NCBI RefSeq assembly: GCF_003046185.1
Contig: NZ_PZZL01000001.1
Coordinates: 725,222-789,221 of the forward strand
Reading direction: 5' to 3'
Length of the DNA stretch: 64,000 nt
DNA from: Phreatobacter oligotrophus
GTDB taxonomy: Bacteria > Pseudomonadota > Alphaproteobacteria > Rhizobiales > Phreatobacteraceae
The position numbers and the translations under genes are program-made. Below the pieces are notes generated by a model that searched no databases, had not been told where the DNA came from, and saw only the letters and a program-made list of their open reading frames with translations. This document shows positions 1 to 8,927 of the stretch, in pieces (the stretch's first letter is position 1; each line of letters begins with the position of its first letter).

Positions 1-1
1 G

Positions 2-469
2 GGCGCGGCCGACCAGGGCGTCACCATCGAGATCGCGGCCGCCGAGGCGGCCCTCCGGGTGCGCGGCGATGCCGACGAACTGTTCCGCCTCTTCGAGAAC
101 CTTGTCCAGAACGCGGTGAAATATGGCGGGGCCGGCGGCCGCGTGGTCGTCTCGCTCGATGCCGAGGGACGGGATGGCCGGCCGACCGAGGCCGTGGTGA
201 CCGTTCGCGATTTCGGTCCCGGCATTCCCGCCGAGCACCTGCCGCGCCTCACCGAGCGCTTCTACCGTGTCGATGTCGCATCGAGCCGCGACAAGGGCGG
301 GACCGGCCTCGGCCTCGCTCTGGTCAAGCACATCGTCAACCGCCACCGCGGCAAGCTCTCCATCGCCAGCACGCCCGGGGAGGGAGCGGCCTTCACGGTC
401 CGGCTGGAGCTCGCCAGCGATGAAACGGCGGCCGCCGCCACGCCGCCGGATGGCGCAGCCCCTGTTTGA
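2..469 (+). CDS. phoR: PhoR-type sensor histidine kinase, C-terminal part
   Basis: The reading frame is already open at base 2 and ends at 469, so only the ATPase end of the kinase is in the window. Visible HATPase_c boxes are the N box LFENLVQNAVKYG, the G1 box RDFGPGIP and the G2 box GGTGLGLALVKHIV. The kinase phosphorylates a partner response regulator. Assignment to PhoR rests mainly on context: phoU and phoB follow on the same strand 134 bases later. The pstSCAB transport genes, which in many rhizobia sit between phoR and phoU, are absent from this position. The short tail after the G2 box is Ala/Pro-rich and carries no further domain. Confidence 0.85.
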   Translation, partial: GAADQGVTIEIAAAEAALRVRGDADELFRLFENLVQNAVKYGGAGGRVVVSLDAEGRDGRPTEAVVTVRDFGPGIPAEHLPRLTERFYRVDVASSRDKGGTGLGLALVKHIVNRHRGKLSIASTPGEGAAFTVRLELASDETAAAATPPDGAAPV

Positions 470-487
470 GGGCGGCTCGTCGTAAAT

Positions 488-536
488 CTGTCAACATATT
501 GAAATCGCGGCGTAACAAGTGTCATTGATGCGTCAC
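488..536 (+). promoter_or_regulatory. Candidate Pho box upstream of phoU
   Basis: PhoB sites are built from CTGTCAT-like units repeated every 11 bases. Here CTGTCAA lies at 488-494, GTGTCAT at 519-525 and GCGTCAC at 530-536; the last two are exactly 11 bases apart and 68 bases before the phoU start. This suggests that phoU-phoB has its own PhoB-controlled promoter. The match is imperfect and no -10 box is obvious. Confidence 0.45.
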
Positions 537-603
537 GGGAGGGGCCTAGAAGAGGCCCGCGGTCGCCGTGGACCGACCCGGCCGCCAGCTGTTGGAGCCT
601 GCC

Positions 604-1308
604 ATGACCGAACACACCGTCAGCGCCTACGAGAATGAGCTCAAGGGCCTGGCCCAGCGCGTCGCGGAGATGGGCGGGCTCGCCGAGAAGCAGATCGTCG
701 GGTCGATCGATGCGCTCATGCGCAACGACCACGCGCTCGCCCAGCAGGTGCGCGCCGCCGATGGCCAGGTCGATGCGCTGCAGCGCGAGATCGAGGAGGT
801 CGGCATCCTCATCATCGCCAAGCGCCAGCCCATGGCCATCGACCTGCGCGAGATCGTCGGCGCCCTGCGCATCGCGGCCGACCTCGAGCGCATCGCCGAC
901 CTCGCCAAGAGCAATGCCAAGCGCGTTCTCGCCATGAACGGCACGCAGTCGCTTCCGAAGGTCACCGGCGGCTTCGACGCCATGGCCCGCCTCGCCATGG
1001 AGCGGGTGAAGCAGGTGCTCGACGCCTATGCCCAGCGCGACGTCGCGGCCGCCCTCGAGGTCTGGGGCGCCGACGGCGACATCGACGCCCTCTACAATTC
1101 CCTGTTCCGCGAGCTGCTCACCTACATGCTCGAGGATCCCCGCAACATCGGTCCCTGCACCCACCTCCTGTTCTGCGCCAAGAACCTGGAGCGGATCGGC
1201 GACCACGCCACCAACATCGCCGAGACCATCCACTACATGGTCAATGGCGTGGCCCTGGTCGACGAGCGCCCGAAGCTCGACACGATCAGCATGGTTCCGG
1301 TGGCGTGA
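604..1308 (+). CDS. phoU: Phosphate signalling protein PhoU
   Basis: The 234-residue product has the usual PhoU length and two PhoU three-helix domains, each with an acidic metal-binding patch (first repeat near DLREIVGALRIAADLERIAD, second near FCAKNLERIGDHATNIAE). PhoU links the Pst phosphate transporter to PhoR and keeps the regulon off when phosphate is plentiful; it acts at the inner face of the cytoplasmic membrane. The start at 604 is chosen over an upstream in-frame codon at 568 because GGAG lies six bases before it and because homologues start with a similar short leader before AYENEL. phoB follows 40 bases downstream. Confidence 0.95.
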   Translation: MTEHTVSAYENELKGLAQRVAEMGGLAEKQIVGSIDALMRNDHALAQQVRAADGQVDALQREIEEVGILIIAKRQPMAIDLREIVGALRIAADLERIADLAKSNAKRVLAMNGTQSLPKVTGGFDAMARLAMERVKQVLDAYAQRDVAAALEVWGADGDIDALYNSLFRELLTYMLEDPRNIGPCTHLLFCAKNLERIGDHATNIAETIHYMVNGVALVDERPKLDTISMVPVA

Positions 1309-1348
1309 GCCCCGCACGGGCACGGCCTGCGACGAAACGGAGCGAGCG

Positions 1349-2053
1349 ATGACCGCACGCATCATGGTGGTCGAAGACGAAGAGCCGATCACCGTCCTCC
1401 TGCGCTACAACCTCGAGGCTGAAGGCTATCAGGTCGAGGTGGTCGGGCGCGGCGATGAGGCCGAAGTGCGGTTGCGCGAGGCGGTGCCGGATCTCGTCCT
1501 GCTCGACTGGATGCTGCCGGGCCTCTCGGGCATCGAGCTCTGCCGCCGCATCCGCGTGCGTCCGGAGACGGAGCGCCTGCCGGTCATCATGCTCACCGCG
1601 CGCGGCGAGGAGGGCGAGCGCGTGCGCGGGCTCGCCACCGGCGCCGACGACTATGTGGTGAAGCCCTTCTCGGTTCCCGAGCTGCTCGCCCGCATCCGCG
1701 CCCTGCTGCGCCGGGCCAAGCCCGAGCATCTCTCCAGCGTCCTCAAGTCCGGCGACATCGAGCTCGACCGCGAGACGCGCCGCGTCCACCGCGCCGGCCG
1801 TGAGATCAATCTTGGGCCCACCGAGTTCCGCCTGCTGGAATTCCTCATGCAGTCGCCGGGCCGGGTTTATACCCGCGAGCAGCTGCTGGACGGCGTCTGG
1901 GGCCGCGACGTCTACATCGACGAGCGCACGGTCGACGTCCATATCGGCCGGTTGCGCAAGGCGGTGAAGCGCGGCCGGGAGGCGGATCCGATCCGCACCG
2001 TGCGCGGCTCGGGCTATTCCTTCAACGAGCGCTTCGCCGGCGGCGCCGCCTGA
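1349..2053 (+). CDS. phoB: Phosphate regulon response regulator PhoB
   Basis: A 234-residue OmpR-family regulator. The receiver domain (about 1-120) shows the acidic pair at E9-E11, phospho-acceptor D53 in LLDWMLPG and K105 in YVVKPF. The winged-helix DNA-binding domain ends in the expected TVRGSGYSF. It activates phosphate-starvation genes on phosphorylation by PhoR. The start is set by GGAG six bases upstream of 1349 and by the receiver-domain boundary; the frame is open further upstream but that part overlaps phoU. The gene ends five bases from the convergent uup gene. Confidence 0.95.
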   Translation: MTARIMVVEDEEPITVLLRYNLEAEGYQVEVVGRGDEAEVRLREAVPDLVLLDWMLPGLSGIELCRRIRVRPETERLPVIMLTARGEEGERVRGLATGADDYVVKPFSVPELLARIRALLRRAKPEHLSSVLKSGDIELDRETRRVHRAGREINLGPTEFRLLEFLMQSPGRVYTREQLLDGVWGRDVYIDERTVDVHIGRLRKAVKRGREADPIRTVRGSGYSFNERFAGGAA

Positions 2054-2058
2054 GGCGG

Positions 2059-3873
2059 TCAGGCCTCGAGGCTCTCCTTGAGGATCTCCAGCTCCAGCCA
2101 GCGGTCCTCGGCCGCCGACAAGTCGCCCTGCGCCTTGGTCATTGCGGCGCTCGCCTTGTCGAAGGCGGCGCGGTCGCGGGCATAGAGGCCGGGATCGGCG
2201 AGGATCGCCTGCAGCTTGGTGATGTCGCGCTGCAGCGCCTCCATCCGGGCGGGCAGGGTGTCGAGGTCGTGCTTGTCCTTGAAGGACAGCTTCCGGCGCT
2301 GCTGGTCCGCCGGCTTCTCGGTGCGTGGCGCGGGAGCGGCGGCGCTCTCGGCCTTCGGCTTCTCCACCGTGCGGGCCGAGACGCCCGCCCCGCGCTGCAT
2401 CACCATGTCCGAATAGCCGCCGGCATATTCGATCCAGCGTCCCGCGCCTTCGCTCACCAGCACCGAGGTGCAGACGCGGTCGAGGAAGTCGCGGTCATGG
2501 GAGACGAGGATCACCGTGCCGGGGAAATCCGTCAGCATCTCCTGCAGGAGATCGAGGGTCTCGAGGTCGAGGTCGTTGGTCGGCTCGTCGAGGACCAGCA
2601 GGTTCGCCGGGCTTGCCAGCGCCCGCGCCAGCATCAGCCGGCCGCGCTCGCCGCCGGACAGGACACCCAGCGGCGTGCCCTTCTGTTCGGGAGCGAAGAG
2701 GAAGTCCTTCATGTAGCCGACGACGTGGCGGTTCTCGCCATTGATCGTCACGTAGTCGCCGCGCCCGCGCGTCAGCGCCTCGGCGAGCGGCATGGCCGGG
2801 TCGAGTTCGTCGCGCTTCTGGTCGAGATTGGCCATGGCGAGGTTGGTGCCGAGCTCGATCGACCCTGAATCGGGGGGCAGCACACCGGTCAGCATCTTGA
2901 CCAGCGTGGTCTTGCCCGCGCCATTCGCCCCGACAATGCCGAGCCGGTCGCCCCGCAGGATGCGGATGGTGAGGTTGTCGACAATCGCGCCGTCGCCGAA
3001 ATGCTTGGAGATGCCGCGCGCCTCGACGACGCGCTTGCCCGACAGGTCGGCATCGCTCACCGAAATCGACACGGTGCCGACGGCCTTGCGGTGTTCGCGG
3101 AAATCCTTGCGCAGGGTGTGCAGGTTGGCGAGGCGGCGGACATTGCGCTTGCGCCGCGCCGAGACGCCATAGCGCAGCCAGTGCTCCTCGCGGGCGATCT
3201 GCCGGTCGAGCTTGTGCTGCTCCTTCTCCTCCTGCTCCAGCACCTCGTCGCGCCAGGCCTCGAAATGGGCAAAGCCCTTCTCGAGCCGCCGCGTGACGCC
3301 GCGGTCGAGCCAGACGGTGGTGCGCGACAGGTTTTCCAGGAACCGCCGGTCATGGCTGATCATGACGATGGCCGAGGGCAGGCGCTTCAGCGTCTTTTCC
3401 AGCCATTCGATGGCCGGCAGGTCGAGGTGGTTGGTCGGCTCGTCGAGGATGAGCACGTCCGGCTCCGGCGCGATGGCATGGGCGAGCGCCGCGCGCTTCG
3501 CCTCGCCCCCGGAAAGCGAGGCGGTGCCTTCCTCGCCGGTCAGCCCCAGTTCCTCCAGCAGCATCCGGGCGCGATATGGGTCATCGCCCGGCCCGAGGCC
3601 GCTCTCCACGTAGGCGAGGGTGGTCGGATATGCCGAGAGGTCCGGCTCCTGAAGGAGGTAACGGATCGTCGCCGTCGGCTGGGCGAAGCGGCTGCCGGAA
3701 TCAGCCTCCACCAGGCCCGCGGCGATCTTCAGCAGCGTCGACTTGCCCGAACCGTTGCGGCCGACCAGCGCCAGCCGGTCGCCGGCCTCCACCGACAGCG
3801 CGGCGGCGGTGAGCAAGGGCGTGCCACCGAAGGTGAGGGCGATGTCCTGGAGCTGAAGAAGGGGAGGAGCCAT
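2059..3873 (-). CDS. uup: ABC-F family ATPase, Uup type
   Basis: Two ABC ATPase domains in one soluble chain without membrane segments: Walker A GRNGSGKST with signature LSGGEAKRAALAHA in the first half, and Walker A GANGAGKTT with LSGGERGRLMLARA in the second. The last 90 residues form a Lys/Glu-rich helical coiled coil starting near RKLSFKDKHDLDTLP, the feature that separates Uup from other ABC-F proteins. ABC-F proteins act on ribosomes or on branched DNA; Uup is linked to DNA transposition/recombination and ribosome quality. The start at 3873 is preferred over the codon at 3909 because homology begins at LLQLQDIALTFGG. Confidence 0.9.
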   Translation of the reverse strand: MAPPLLQLQDIALTFGGTPLLTAAALSVEAGDRLALVGRNGSGKSTLLKIAAGLVEADSGSRFAQPTATIRYLLQEPDLSAYPTTLAYVESGLGPGDDPYRARMLLEELGLTGEEGTASLSGGEAKRAALAHAIAPEPDVLILDEPTNHLDLPAIEWLEKTLKRLPSAIVMISHDRRFLENLSRTTVWLDRGVTRRLEKGFAHFEAWRDEVLEQEEKEQHKLDRQIAREEHWLRYGVSARRKRNVRRLANLHTLRKDFREHRKAVGTVSISVSDADLSGKRVVEARGISKHFGDGAIVDNLTIRILRGDRLGIVGANGAGKTTLVKMLTGVLPPDSGSIELGTNLAMANLDQKRDELDPAMPLAEALTRGRGDYVTINGENRHVVGYMKDFLFAPEQKGTPLGVLSGGERGRLMLARALASPANLLVLDEPTNDLDLETLDLLQEMLTDFPGTVILVSHDRDFLDRVCTSVLVSEGAGRWIEYAGGYSDMVMQRGAGVSARTVEKPKAESAAAPAPRTEKPADQQRRKLSFKDKHDLDTLPARMEALQRDITKLQAILADPGLYARDRAAFDKASAAMTKAQGDLSAAEDRWLELEILKESLEA

Positions 3874-3944
3874 GGCCCGCCGTCTAGCATCCCCGCGCCG
3901 CTCGTGCACCCTGTCGCCACAGCGATTCTGACCGTGGTGCCGCC

Positions 3945-4538
3945 ATGCGCATGCTCGTCGTCTATTGCCATCCCTGTCCCGAGAGCTTCACCGCCGCGGT
4001 GCGCGACCGCGCGCTTGCGGCGCTTGCCGCCGCGGGCCACGAAACCCGGCTCATCGACCTCCACGGCGAGGGTTTCAACCCCGTCATGGATGCGCAGGAG
4101 CGGCGGGACTATCACACGCAAGGGCTCAACGAGGCCCCCGTCGCCGCCCATCTCGACGCCCTGCGGTGGGCCGAGGGCCTGCTCTTCGTCTATCCGACCT
4201 GGTGGTATGGCCTCCCCGCCATGCTCAAGGGCTGGCTCGACCGCGTCTGGGTGCCGCATGCCACCTTCACCATGCCCTCGGGGGGCAAGCCCATCGGCCG
4301 CGTGCTGACGCAGATCCGCTTCATCGGCGCGGTCTCGACGCTGGGCTCGCCCTGGTGGTGGTGGCGGCTCGTCATGGCCGAGCCCGGCCGCCGGACGCTG
4401 CTGCGGGGGCTGCGCCCGCTCGTCAATCCGCGCTGCCGGACCCTTTGGCTGGCGCTGCACCAGATGGACACGGCGGGAGATGCCGAGCGACGGGCCTTCC
4501 TCGACAAGGTCGAGGCCAGGCTGAAGGCGCTGCGCTAG
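3945..4538 (+). CDS. NAD(P)H-dependent oxidoreductase, flavodoxin-like fold
   Basis: The 197-residue product has the flavodoxin-like fold of the MdaB/KefF/NQO family: an N-terminal MLVVYCHPCPESFTAAV strand-loop that binds FMN or FAD phosphate and the FVYPTWWYGLPAMLKGWLDR block, typical of these quinone/NAD(P)H oxidoreductases. Expected role is two-electron reduction of quinones or electrophiles in the cytoplasm. It is divergent from uup and its stop is four bases from the convergent prs stop, so it is probably a single-gene unit. No recognisable ribosome-binding site precedes the start. Confidence 0.8.
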   Translation: MRMLVVYCHPCPESFTAAVRDRALAALAAAGHETRLIDLHGEGFNPVMDAQERRDYHTQGLNEAPVAAHLDALRWAEGLLFVYPTWWYGLPAMLKGWLDRVWVPHATFTMPSGGKPIGRVLTQIRFIGAVSTLGSPWWWWRLVMAEPGRRTLLRGLRPLVNPRCRTLWLALHQMDTAGDAERRAFLDKVEARLKALR

Positions 4539-4542
4539 AGCC

Positions 4543-5493
4543 TCAGTCGAAGAGGCTCGACACGCTCTCCTCGCTCGCCGTGCGGGCGATGGCCTCGCCG
4601 ATGAGCGTGGCGACCGAGAGGGTGCGGATGTTGCGGGCGACGCGCACGGCCTCGGTCGGCTGGATGGAATCGGTGATCACCAGCTCCTTCAGCTTGGAGG
4701 CGGTGATGCGGGCGACCGCGCCGCCGGACAGCACGCCGTGGGTGATGTAGGCCGAGACGTCCTTGGCGCCGCGAGCGAGCAGCGCCTCGGCGGCATTCAC
4801 CAGCGTGCCGCCGGAATCGACGATGTCGTCGACGAGGATGCAGCTCTTGCCCTCGACATCGCCGATGACATTCATGACCTCGCTCTCGCCCGGGCGCTCG
4901 CGCCGCTTGTCGACGATGGCGAGAAGGGCGTCGATGCGCTTGGCGAGCGCGCGGGCGCGCACCACGCCGCCGACGTCAGGCGAGACGACCATGACGTCCT
5001 CGATGCTGCGGCTCTCCTTGATGTCCTTGGCGAGCAGGGGCGCGGCGAAGAGGTTGTCGGTCGGGATGTCGAAGAAGCCCTGGATCTGCCCGGCATGGAG
5101 GTCGAGCGTCATGACGCGGTCGGCGCCGGCCTGGGTGATGAGGTTCGCCACCAGCTTGGCCGAGATCGGCGTGCGGGAGCCCGACCGGCGGTCCTGGCGG
5201 GCATAGCCGAAATAGGGGATCACCGCGGTGATGCGCTTGGCCGAGGACCGGCGCAGCGCGTCGCAGATGATCAGCAGCTCCATCAGGTGGTCGTTCGTCG
5301 GGAAGGACGTGGACTGGACGATGTAGACGTCCTCGCCGCGCACGTTCTCCTGGATCTCGACGAAGATCTCCATGTCGGCGAAACGCCGCACGGAGGCCTT
5401 GGTGAGCGACGTGTTCAGATAGGCACCGATCGCTTCTGCAAGCGGCCGGTTTGAGTTGCCGGAAACGATCTTGATCCCGGATTTTCGCGACAT
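4543..5493 (-). CDS. prs: Ribose-phosphate pyrophosphokinase (PRPP synthetase)
   Basis: A 316-residue class I PRPP synthetase, the normal bacterial length. It makes phosphoribosyl pyrophosphate from ribose 5-phosphate and ATP for purine, pyrimidine, His, Trp and NAD synthesis. Visible signatures are the ATP-loop region with [17 protein letters not shown] (about residues 97-113), [11 protein letters not shown] at 131-141, and the PRPP-binding loop [10 protein letters not shown] at 221-230. The start at 5493 gives the usual N terminus [19 protein letters not shown]. Upstream, 5494-5647 holds no recognisable gene. Confidence 0.97.
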   Translation of the reverse strand: MSRKSGIKIVSGNSNRPLAEAIGAYLNTSLTKASVRRFADMEIFVEIQENVRGEDVYIVQSTSFPTNDHLMELLIICDALRRSSAKRITAVIPYFGYARQDRRSGSRTPISAKLVANLITQAGADRVMTLDLHAGQIQGFFDIPTDNLFAAPLLAKDIKESRSIEDVMVVSPDVGGVVRARALAKRIDALLAIVDKRRERPGESEVMNVIGDVEGKSCILVDDIVDSGGTLVNAAEALLARGAKDVSAYITHGVLSGGAVARITASKLKELVITDSIQPTEAVRVARNIRTLSVATLIGEAIARTASEESVSSLFD

Positions 5494-5647
5494 TGGAACG
5501 TTTCTCGCGGCGGCGACGGTGGCGCCCTCTTAGCAACCTGTCCCCCCTGCCACAATGCCGCAGCGCGGCAAGCAACAGCGCAATCAACAGGGTGTGACGG
5601 GAGAGTGACGATTCCGCGGGGCTCTGCGTGCCGCCTGGCGATACGCT

Positions 5648-6415
5648 TCAGCCCTGAAGGGCGATTCCCGCGATGTGGCGGCCGTAATCCGCCTCGTGAC
5701 GATGCGTCGTGCGCCGGTAGGAGTAGAAGCGCTGTTCGTCCGGATAGGTGTCGAGGCCGAGATCATCGACGGCCGCGACACCGGCCGCCGTCAGGCGATG
5801 GGCGATAAAGCCCGGCAGGTCGAACTGCGCATGGCCGGGCTTGCCTGGCGCGAAGAAGCGGCCATAGGCCTCGTCGGCACTGCGGAACTGGTCGACGAAG
5901 GCCTGGCTCACCTCATAGCTCGGCTGGCGGATGAGCGGGCCGATGGCGGTGCGGATGCGGCTGCGATCGGCGCCGAGCTTCTCCATGGCGACGATGGTTG
6001 CCTCCAGGATGCCACCGATGGCGCCCTTCCAGCCCGCATGGGCGGCGCCGACGACGCCCGCCTCGGCATCGGCGAAGAGCACCGGGCCGCAATCGGCCGA
6101 GGCGACCCCGCAGGCAATGCCCGGAACTTTCGTCACCACGGCATCGGCCTTCGGCCGCTCGCCGCCGTCATGCGGCCGCTCCGCGACGACCACGAGGTCC
6201 GAATGGATCTGGTAGCAGGAGATCAGCGCATCCGGGCCGACGCCGAGCGTCTCCGCCATCCGCCGCCGGTTCTCGCGGACGCGGTCGGGATGGTCGGCCG
6301 AGCCGAGCCCGGCATTCAGCGAGGCATAGAGCCCCTCCGACACGCCGCCTTCGCGGGTGAAGAAGGCATGGCGGATGCCGGGCAGGGCGGAGAGGGTGCC
6401 AGAGGTCACGTACAT
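5648..6415 (-). CDS. pgeF: PgeF-family peptidoglycan editing factor (laccase-domain, YfiH-like)
   Basis: Belongs to the multicopper-polyphenol-oxidase-like YfiH/PgeF/FAMIN family, whose members have purine nucleoside phosphorylase-type activity and, in Escherichia coli, clear wrongly built peptidoglycan precursors. Family marks: HAFFTREGGVSEGLYASLN near the N terminus, CGVASADCGPVLFAD, and AAHAGWKGAIGG with zinc-binding His and Cys. ATG 6415 is chosen because related proteins begin a few residues before the GIRHAFFTREGG block; a TTG at 6451 would overlap the upstream stop as TTGA and is an alternative. It is the last gene of an lgt-midA-pgeF run. Confidence 0.88.
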   Translation of the reverse strand: MYVTSGTLSALPGIRHAFFTREGGVSEGLYASLNAGLGSADHPDRVRENRRRMAETLGVGPDALISCYQIHSDLVVVAERPHDGGERPKADAVVTKVPGIACGVASADCGPVLFADAEAGVVGAAHAGWKGAIGGILEATIVAMEKLGADRSRIRTAIGPLIRQPSYEVSQAFVDQFRSADEAYGRFFAPGKPGHAQFDLPGFIAHRLTAAGVAAVDDLGLDTYPDEQRFYSYRRTTHRHEADYGRHIAGIALQG

Positions 6416-6447
6416 GGGGGAAGCGAAAGCTGCTTCGCCCCGGACTG

Positions 6448-7524
6448 TCAATCGACGAGCGGCAGCCGCGCCAGCAGGGCCGCGTCGCTCGCAATAGCGA
6501 TCGCCTTGAACAGCGCGCCCATGCCGGTGGGAGCCGGGTCGATGAGGCGCTCGACCCCGGCGCGCAGGGTCTCGAAGGCCTCGGGCCGCGCGCTGGCGAG
6601 CCGCTCCGCCCGCGCCGCCAGCCCCAGCCCGAAGAGCAGGTCGCGCTGGGGGACGACGGGTCCTGCCGCCAACCCGGCTTTGCGCGCCGCGGTGGCGAAG
6701 GCGGCGAAATCCACATGGGCGGTGAGGTCGGCCTCGCCCGGCTCGGCGAGTGGATCGACGGGACGATGCGCCTTCACCGCCTGCAGGGTCTCGCCGCCGC
6801 GGCTTGTCGCATGGCCATAGTCGATGAAGAGGGCGGCAAGTGGCGCACCGCGGGCCGCGAGGGCCGCCGCGAGCGAGGCGAAGGCCGGGCAGATCTCCAC
6901 CAGCGTGCCCGGCGAGGCCGTGCGCAGGGCCTCCGGGACAAGGCCGGGCGGCGCCGGGTCGCGCGACAGGCCGAAGGCGAGGGCGCCATCGCGCATGCCG
7001 ACCAGCCGCTCGCGCCAGCCCTCGTCAACGCGCACGAACTGCCGGATCGGCAGGGCGTCGAGGAATTCATTGGCGATGAGGATGGTCGGCCCCTGTGGAA
7101 CCGTATCAAGGCCGCGATGCCAGCTGGCCGGCAGACCAGCGAGCGTCGCCTGCTGGCGGGCGATGAGCACCGGCGAGGTCTCGACGAGATGAACATCCAG
7201 GGCCGCGGCGAAGGCCGGCAGGGCCTTCGCCATGCGCAGGAGGTCCGCCATCAGCGTGCCGCGTCCGGGCCCGATCTCGACCAGCCTGACCGTCTCCGGC
7301 CGCCCCATGACCTCCCAGGCCGAAGCCGCCCAGACCCCCATCAGCTCGCCGAAGACCTGGCTGATCTCTGGCGCGGTGATGAAGTCCCCGGCCGTGCCGA
7401 AGGGGTCGCGCGTCATGTAGTAGCCGTGGCGCGGGTGGCCGAGCGCCAGCGCCATGTAGCGATCGACGGGAATCGGGCCCTCGCTGGCGATCAGCGCGGC
7501 AAGATCCTCGGCGAGCGCCGTCAT
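6448..7524 (-). CDS. SAM-dependent methyltransferase, MidA/NDUFAF7 family
   Basis: A 358-residue member of the PF02636 family (mitochondrial NDUFAF7/MidA homologues, arginine methyltransferases in complex I assembly). Marks: the N-terminal block PIPVDRYMALALGHPRHGYYMTRD, followed by FGTAGDFITAPEISQVFGEL, and the SAM-binding stretch LVEIGPGRGTLMADLLR, then IANEFLDALPIRQFV. The start at 7524 overlaps the lgt stop as ATGA, so the two are translationally coupled. The substrate in bacteria is unproven. The lgt-methyltransferase-pgeF order is common in alphaproteobacteria. Confidence 0.9.
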   Translation of the reverse strand: MTALAEDLAALIASEGPIPVDRYMALALGHPRHGYYMTRDPFGTAGDFITAPEISQVFGELMGVWAASAWEVMGRPETVRLVEIGPGRGTLMADLLRMAKALPAFAAALDVHLVETSPVLIARQQATLAGLPASWHRGLDTVPQGPTILIANEFLDALPIRQFVRVDEGWRERLVGMRDGALAFGLSRDPAPPGLVPEALRTASPGTLVEICPAFASLAAALAARGAPLAALFIDYGHATSRGGETLQAVKAHRPVDPLAEPGEADLTAHVDFAAFATAARKAGLAAGPVVPQRDLLFGLGLAARAERLASARPEAFETLRAGVERLIDPAPTGMGALFKAIAIASDAALLARLPLVD

Positions 7525-8336
7525 GGGGCGGCGCGGCGCGACCGCAGCACCAGCCACAGGCCCACGGCGATCAGCGGCACCGACAGCAGCTGGCCCATGG
7601 TCGCCCCGGCGAAGAGGAAGCCGAGCTGCGGGTCGGGCTGGCGGAAGAGTTCGCCGAAGGATCGGGCAAGGCCATAGCCGATGCCGAAGCAGCCGGCGAG
7701 GAAGCCCGGGCGCTTCAATCCGCCGGAGCGGGCGATGATGAGCAGGACGACGAAGAGCAGGAGGCCTTCCGTTCCCGCCTGGTAGAGCTGGCTCGGATGG
7801 CGCGGATCGGGCCCGGCGCCGGGGAAGATGATGCCCCAGGGCACATCGGTGACGCGGCCCCACAGCTCCGGCTTGATGAAGTTGGCGAGCCGCCCGAGCG
7901 CGATGCCGATCGGCGCGACGATGGCCGCGAGGTCGATCAACGGCAGGACGGGCAGGGAATTGCGGCGGGCGAAGATGAACAGGCCGACCACCGCGCCGAC
8001 GATGCCGCCATGGAAGGCCATGCCGCCTTCCCAGACCGCGATGATCGCTGCCGGATGGGCGATGTAATAGTCGAGATTGTAGATGAGCACGAAGGCGAGG
8101 CGGCCGCCGAGAATGCCGCACAGCGCCGCCCAGACGATGGCGTCATCGATGGCCGCCGGCGGCATCGGCGCCTTGCCCCCGGCCCAGAGCCGGTCGGTGG
8201 CGAGCAGGCGCTTCGCCAGCCACCAGCCGAAGAGGAAGCCGGCGATATAGGCGAGCGCATACCAGCGGATGGCGAGCGGGCCGATCTCGATCAGCACCGG
8301 GTCGATCACGGGGAAGGGCAGGGCGAGCAGCGGCAT
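7521..8336 (-). CDS. lgt: Prolipoprotein diacylglyceryl transferase
   Basis: A 271-residue inner-membrane enzyme that moves diacylglycerol from phosphatidylglycerol to the lipobox cysteine of prolipoproteins. The protein has about seven hydrophobic helices, the family stretch MAFHGGIVG (HGG at 109-111) and GRLANFIKPELWGR (148-161), which carries the Lgt signature arginine and asparagine. The start at 8336 is chosen because homologues begin with a short stretch before FPVIDPVLIEIGPLAIRWY; an in-frame codon at 8423 would add a polar Arg-rich leader with no counterpart. First gene of the minus-strand run. Confidence 0.95.
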   Translation of the reverse strand: MPLLALPFPVIDPVLIEIGPLAIRWYALAYIAGFLFGWWLAKRLLATDRLWAGGKAPMPPAAIDDAIVWAALCGILGGRLAFVLIYNLDYYIAHPAAIIAVWEGGMAFHGGIVGAVVGLFIFARRNSLPVLPLIDLAAIVAPIGIALGRLANFIKPELWGRVTDVPWGIIFPGAGPDPRHPSQLYQAGTEGLLLFVVLLIIARSGGLKRPGFLAGCFGIGYGLARSFGELFRQPDPQLGFLFAGATMGQLLSVPLIAVGLWLVLRSRRAAP

Positions 8337-8465
8337 GGCGGTGCTGTGCCCGCGGGCCGTGACGCGGTCAAGACCGGCGCGATGACGCCGCGAGCCCTTG
8401 CAACGGCGCGGCGGGGTCCCCATACCCTCTCACAGACCCATCACGACGCCGAGGAGGCGCGTTCC

Positions 8466-8720
8466 ATGACCCAGACCACCGACCGCATCGCCGACGAGTT
8501 CGCCAAGTTCATGACCGACGCCGCCGGTTTCGCCCAGGGCATGAAGCGCGAGGCCGACACCTTCGTGAAGACCCAGGCCGAGCGCCTGCTGCGCGACATG
8601 GACCTGCCGAGCCGCGAGGAGTTCGAGGCGGTGCGCGAGATGGCGGTGAAGGCGCGCGAGGAGAACGAGGCGCTGAAGGCCCGGATCGAGGCGCTGGAGG
8701 CCCGGCTCTCGGCGGGGTGA
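8466..8720 (+). CDS. UbiK-like accessory factor (BMFP/YqiC domain)
   Basis: A small 84-residue acidic helical protein with a C-terminal coiled coil rich in Glu, Ala and Lys (PSREEFEAVREMAVKAREENEALKAR), typical of the YqiC/UbiK/BMFP family that aids aerobic ubiquinone synthesis and is membrane-fusogenic in Brucella. GAGGAGGCG about ten bases before the ATG is a strong ribosome-binding site. It is divergent from lgt. Family assignment is by pattern and length; the precise role in this organism is inferred. Confidence 0.8.
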   Translation: MTQTTDRIADEFAKFMTDAAGFAQGMKREADTFVKTQAERLLRDMDLPSREEFEAVREMAVKAREENEALKARIEALEARLSAG

Positions 8721-8775
8721 GTTTTCCGGCGGGCTAGACTGCCGGGCCGCCAGCCGGTCCTCGCACTGTCCTGGT

Positions 8776-8868
8776 CGTCATGGCCGGGCTTGTCCCGGCG
8801 ATCCACGACTTGAACACGTGGCTTCACCAAAGAATTCGTGGATGCCCGGCACAAGGCCGGGCATGACG
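8776..8868. repeat. Intergenic imperfect palindrome (REP-like)
   Basis: Two 33-base arms at 8776-8808 and 8836-8868 are inverted copies with 28 of 33 positions paired, separated by 27 bases. The arms carry the motif TCATGGCCGGGCTTG...ATCCACGA, which resembles dispersed palindromes common between genes of Bradyrhizobium, Rhodopseudomonas and Methylobacterium. It lies between ubiK and the convergent LysR gene and could fold into a large hairpin that acts as terminator or mRNA stabiliser. Only one copy was seen in the window. Confidence 0.8.
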
Positions 8869-8927
8869 GTGGGAGGTTCCAGTGCTCAGTCCGGGGTACT
8901 GGCCCCCGAATGGTGCCTGCGACCGCC

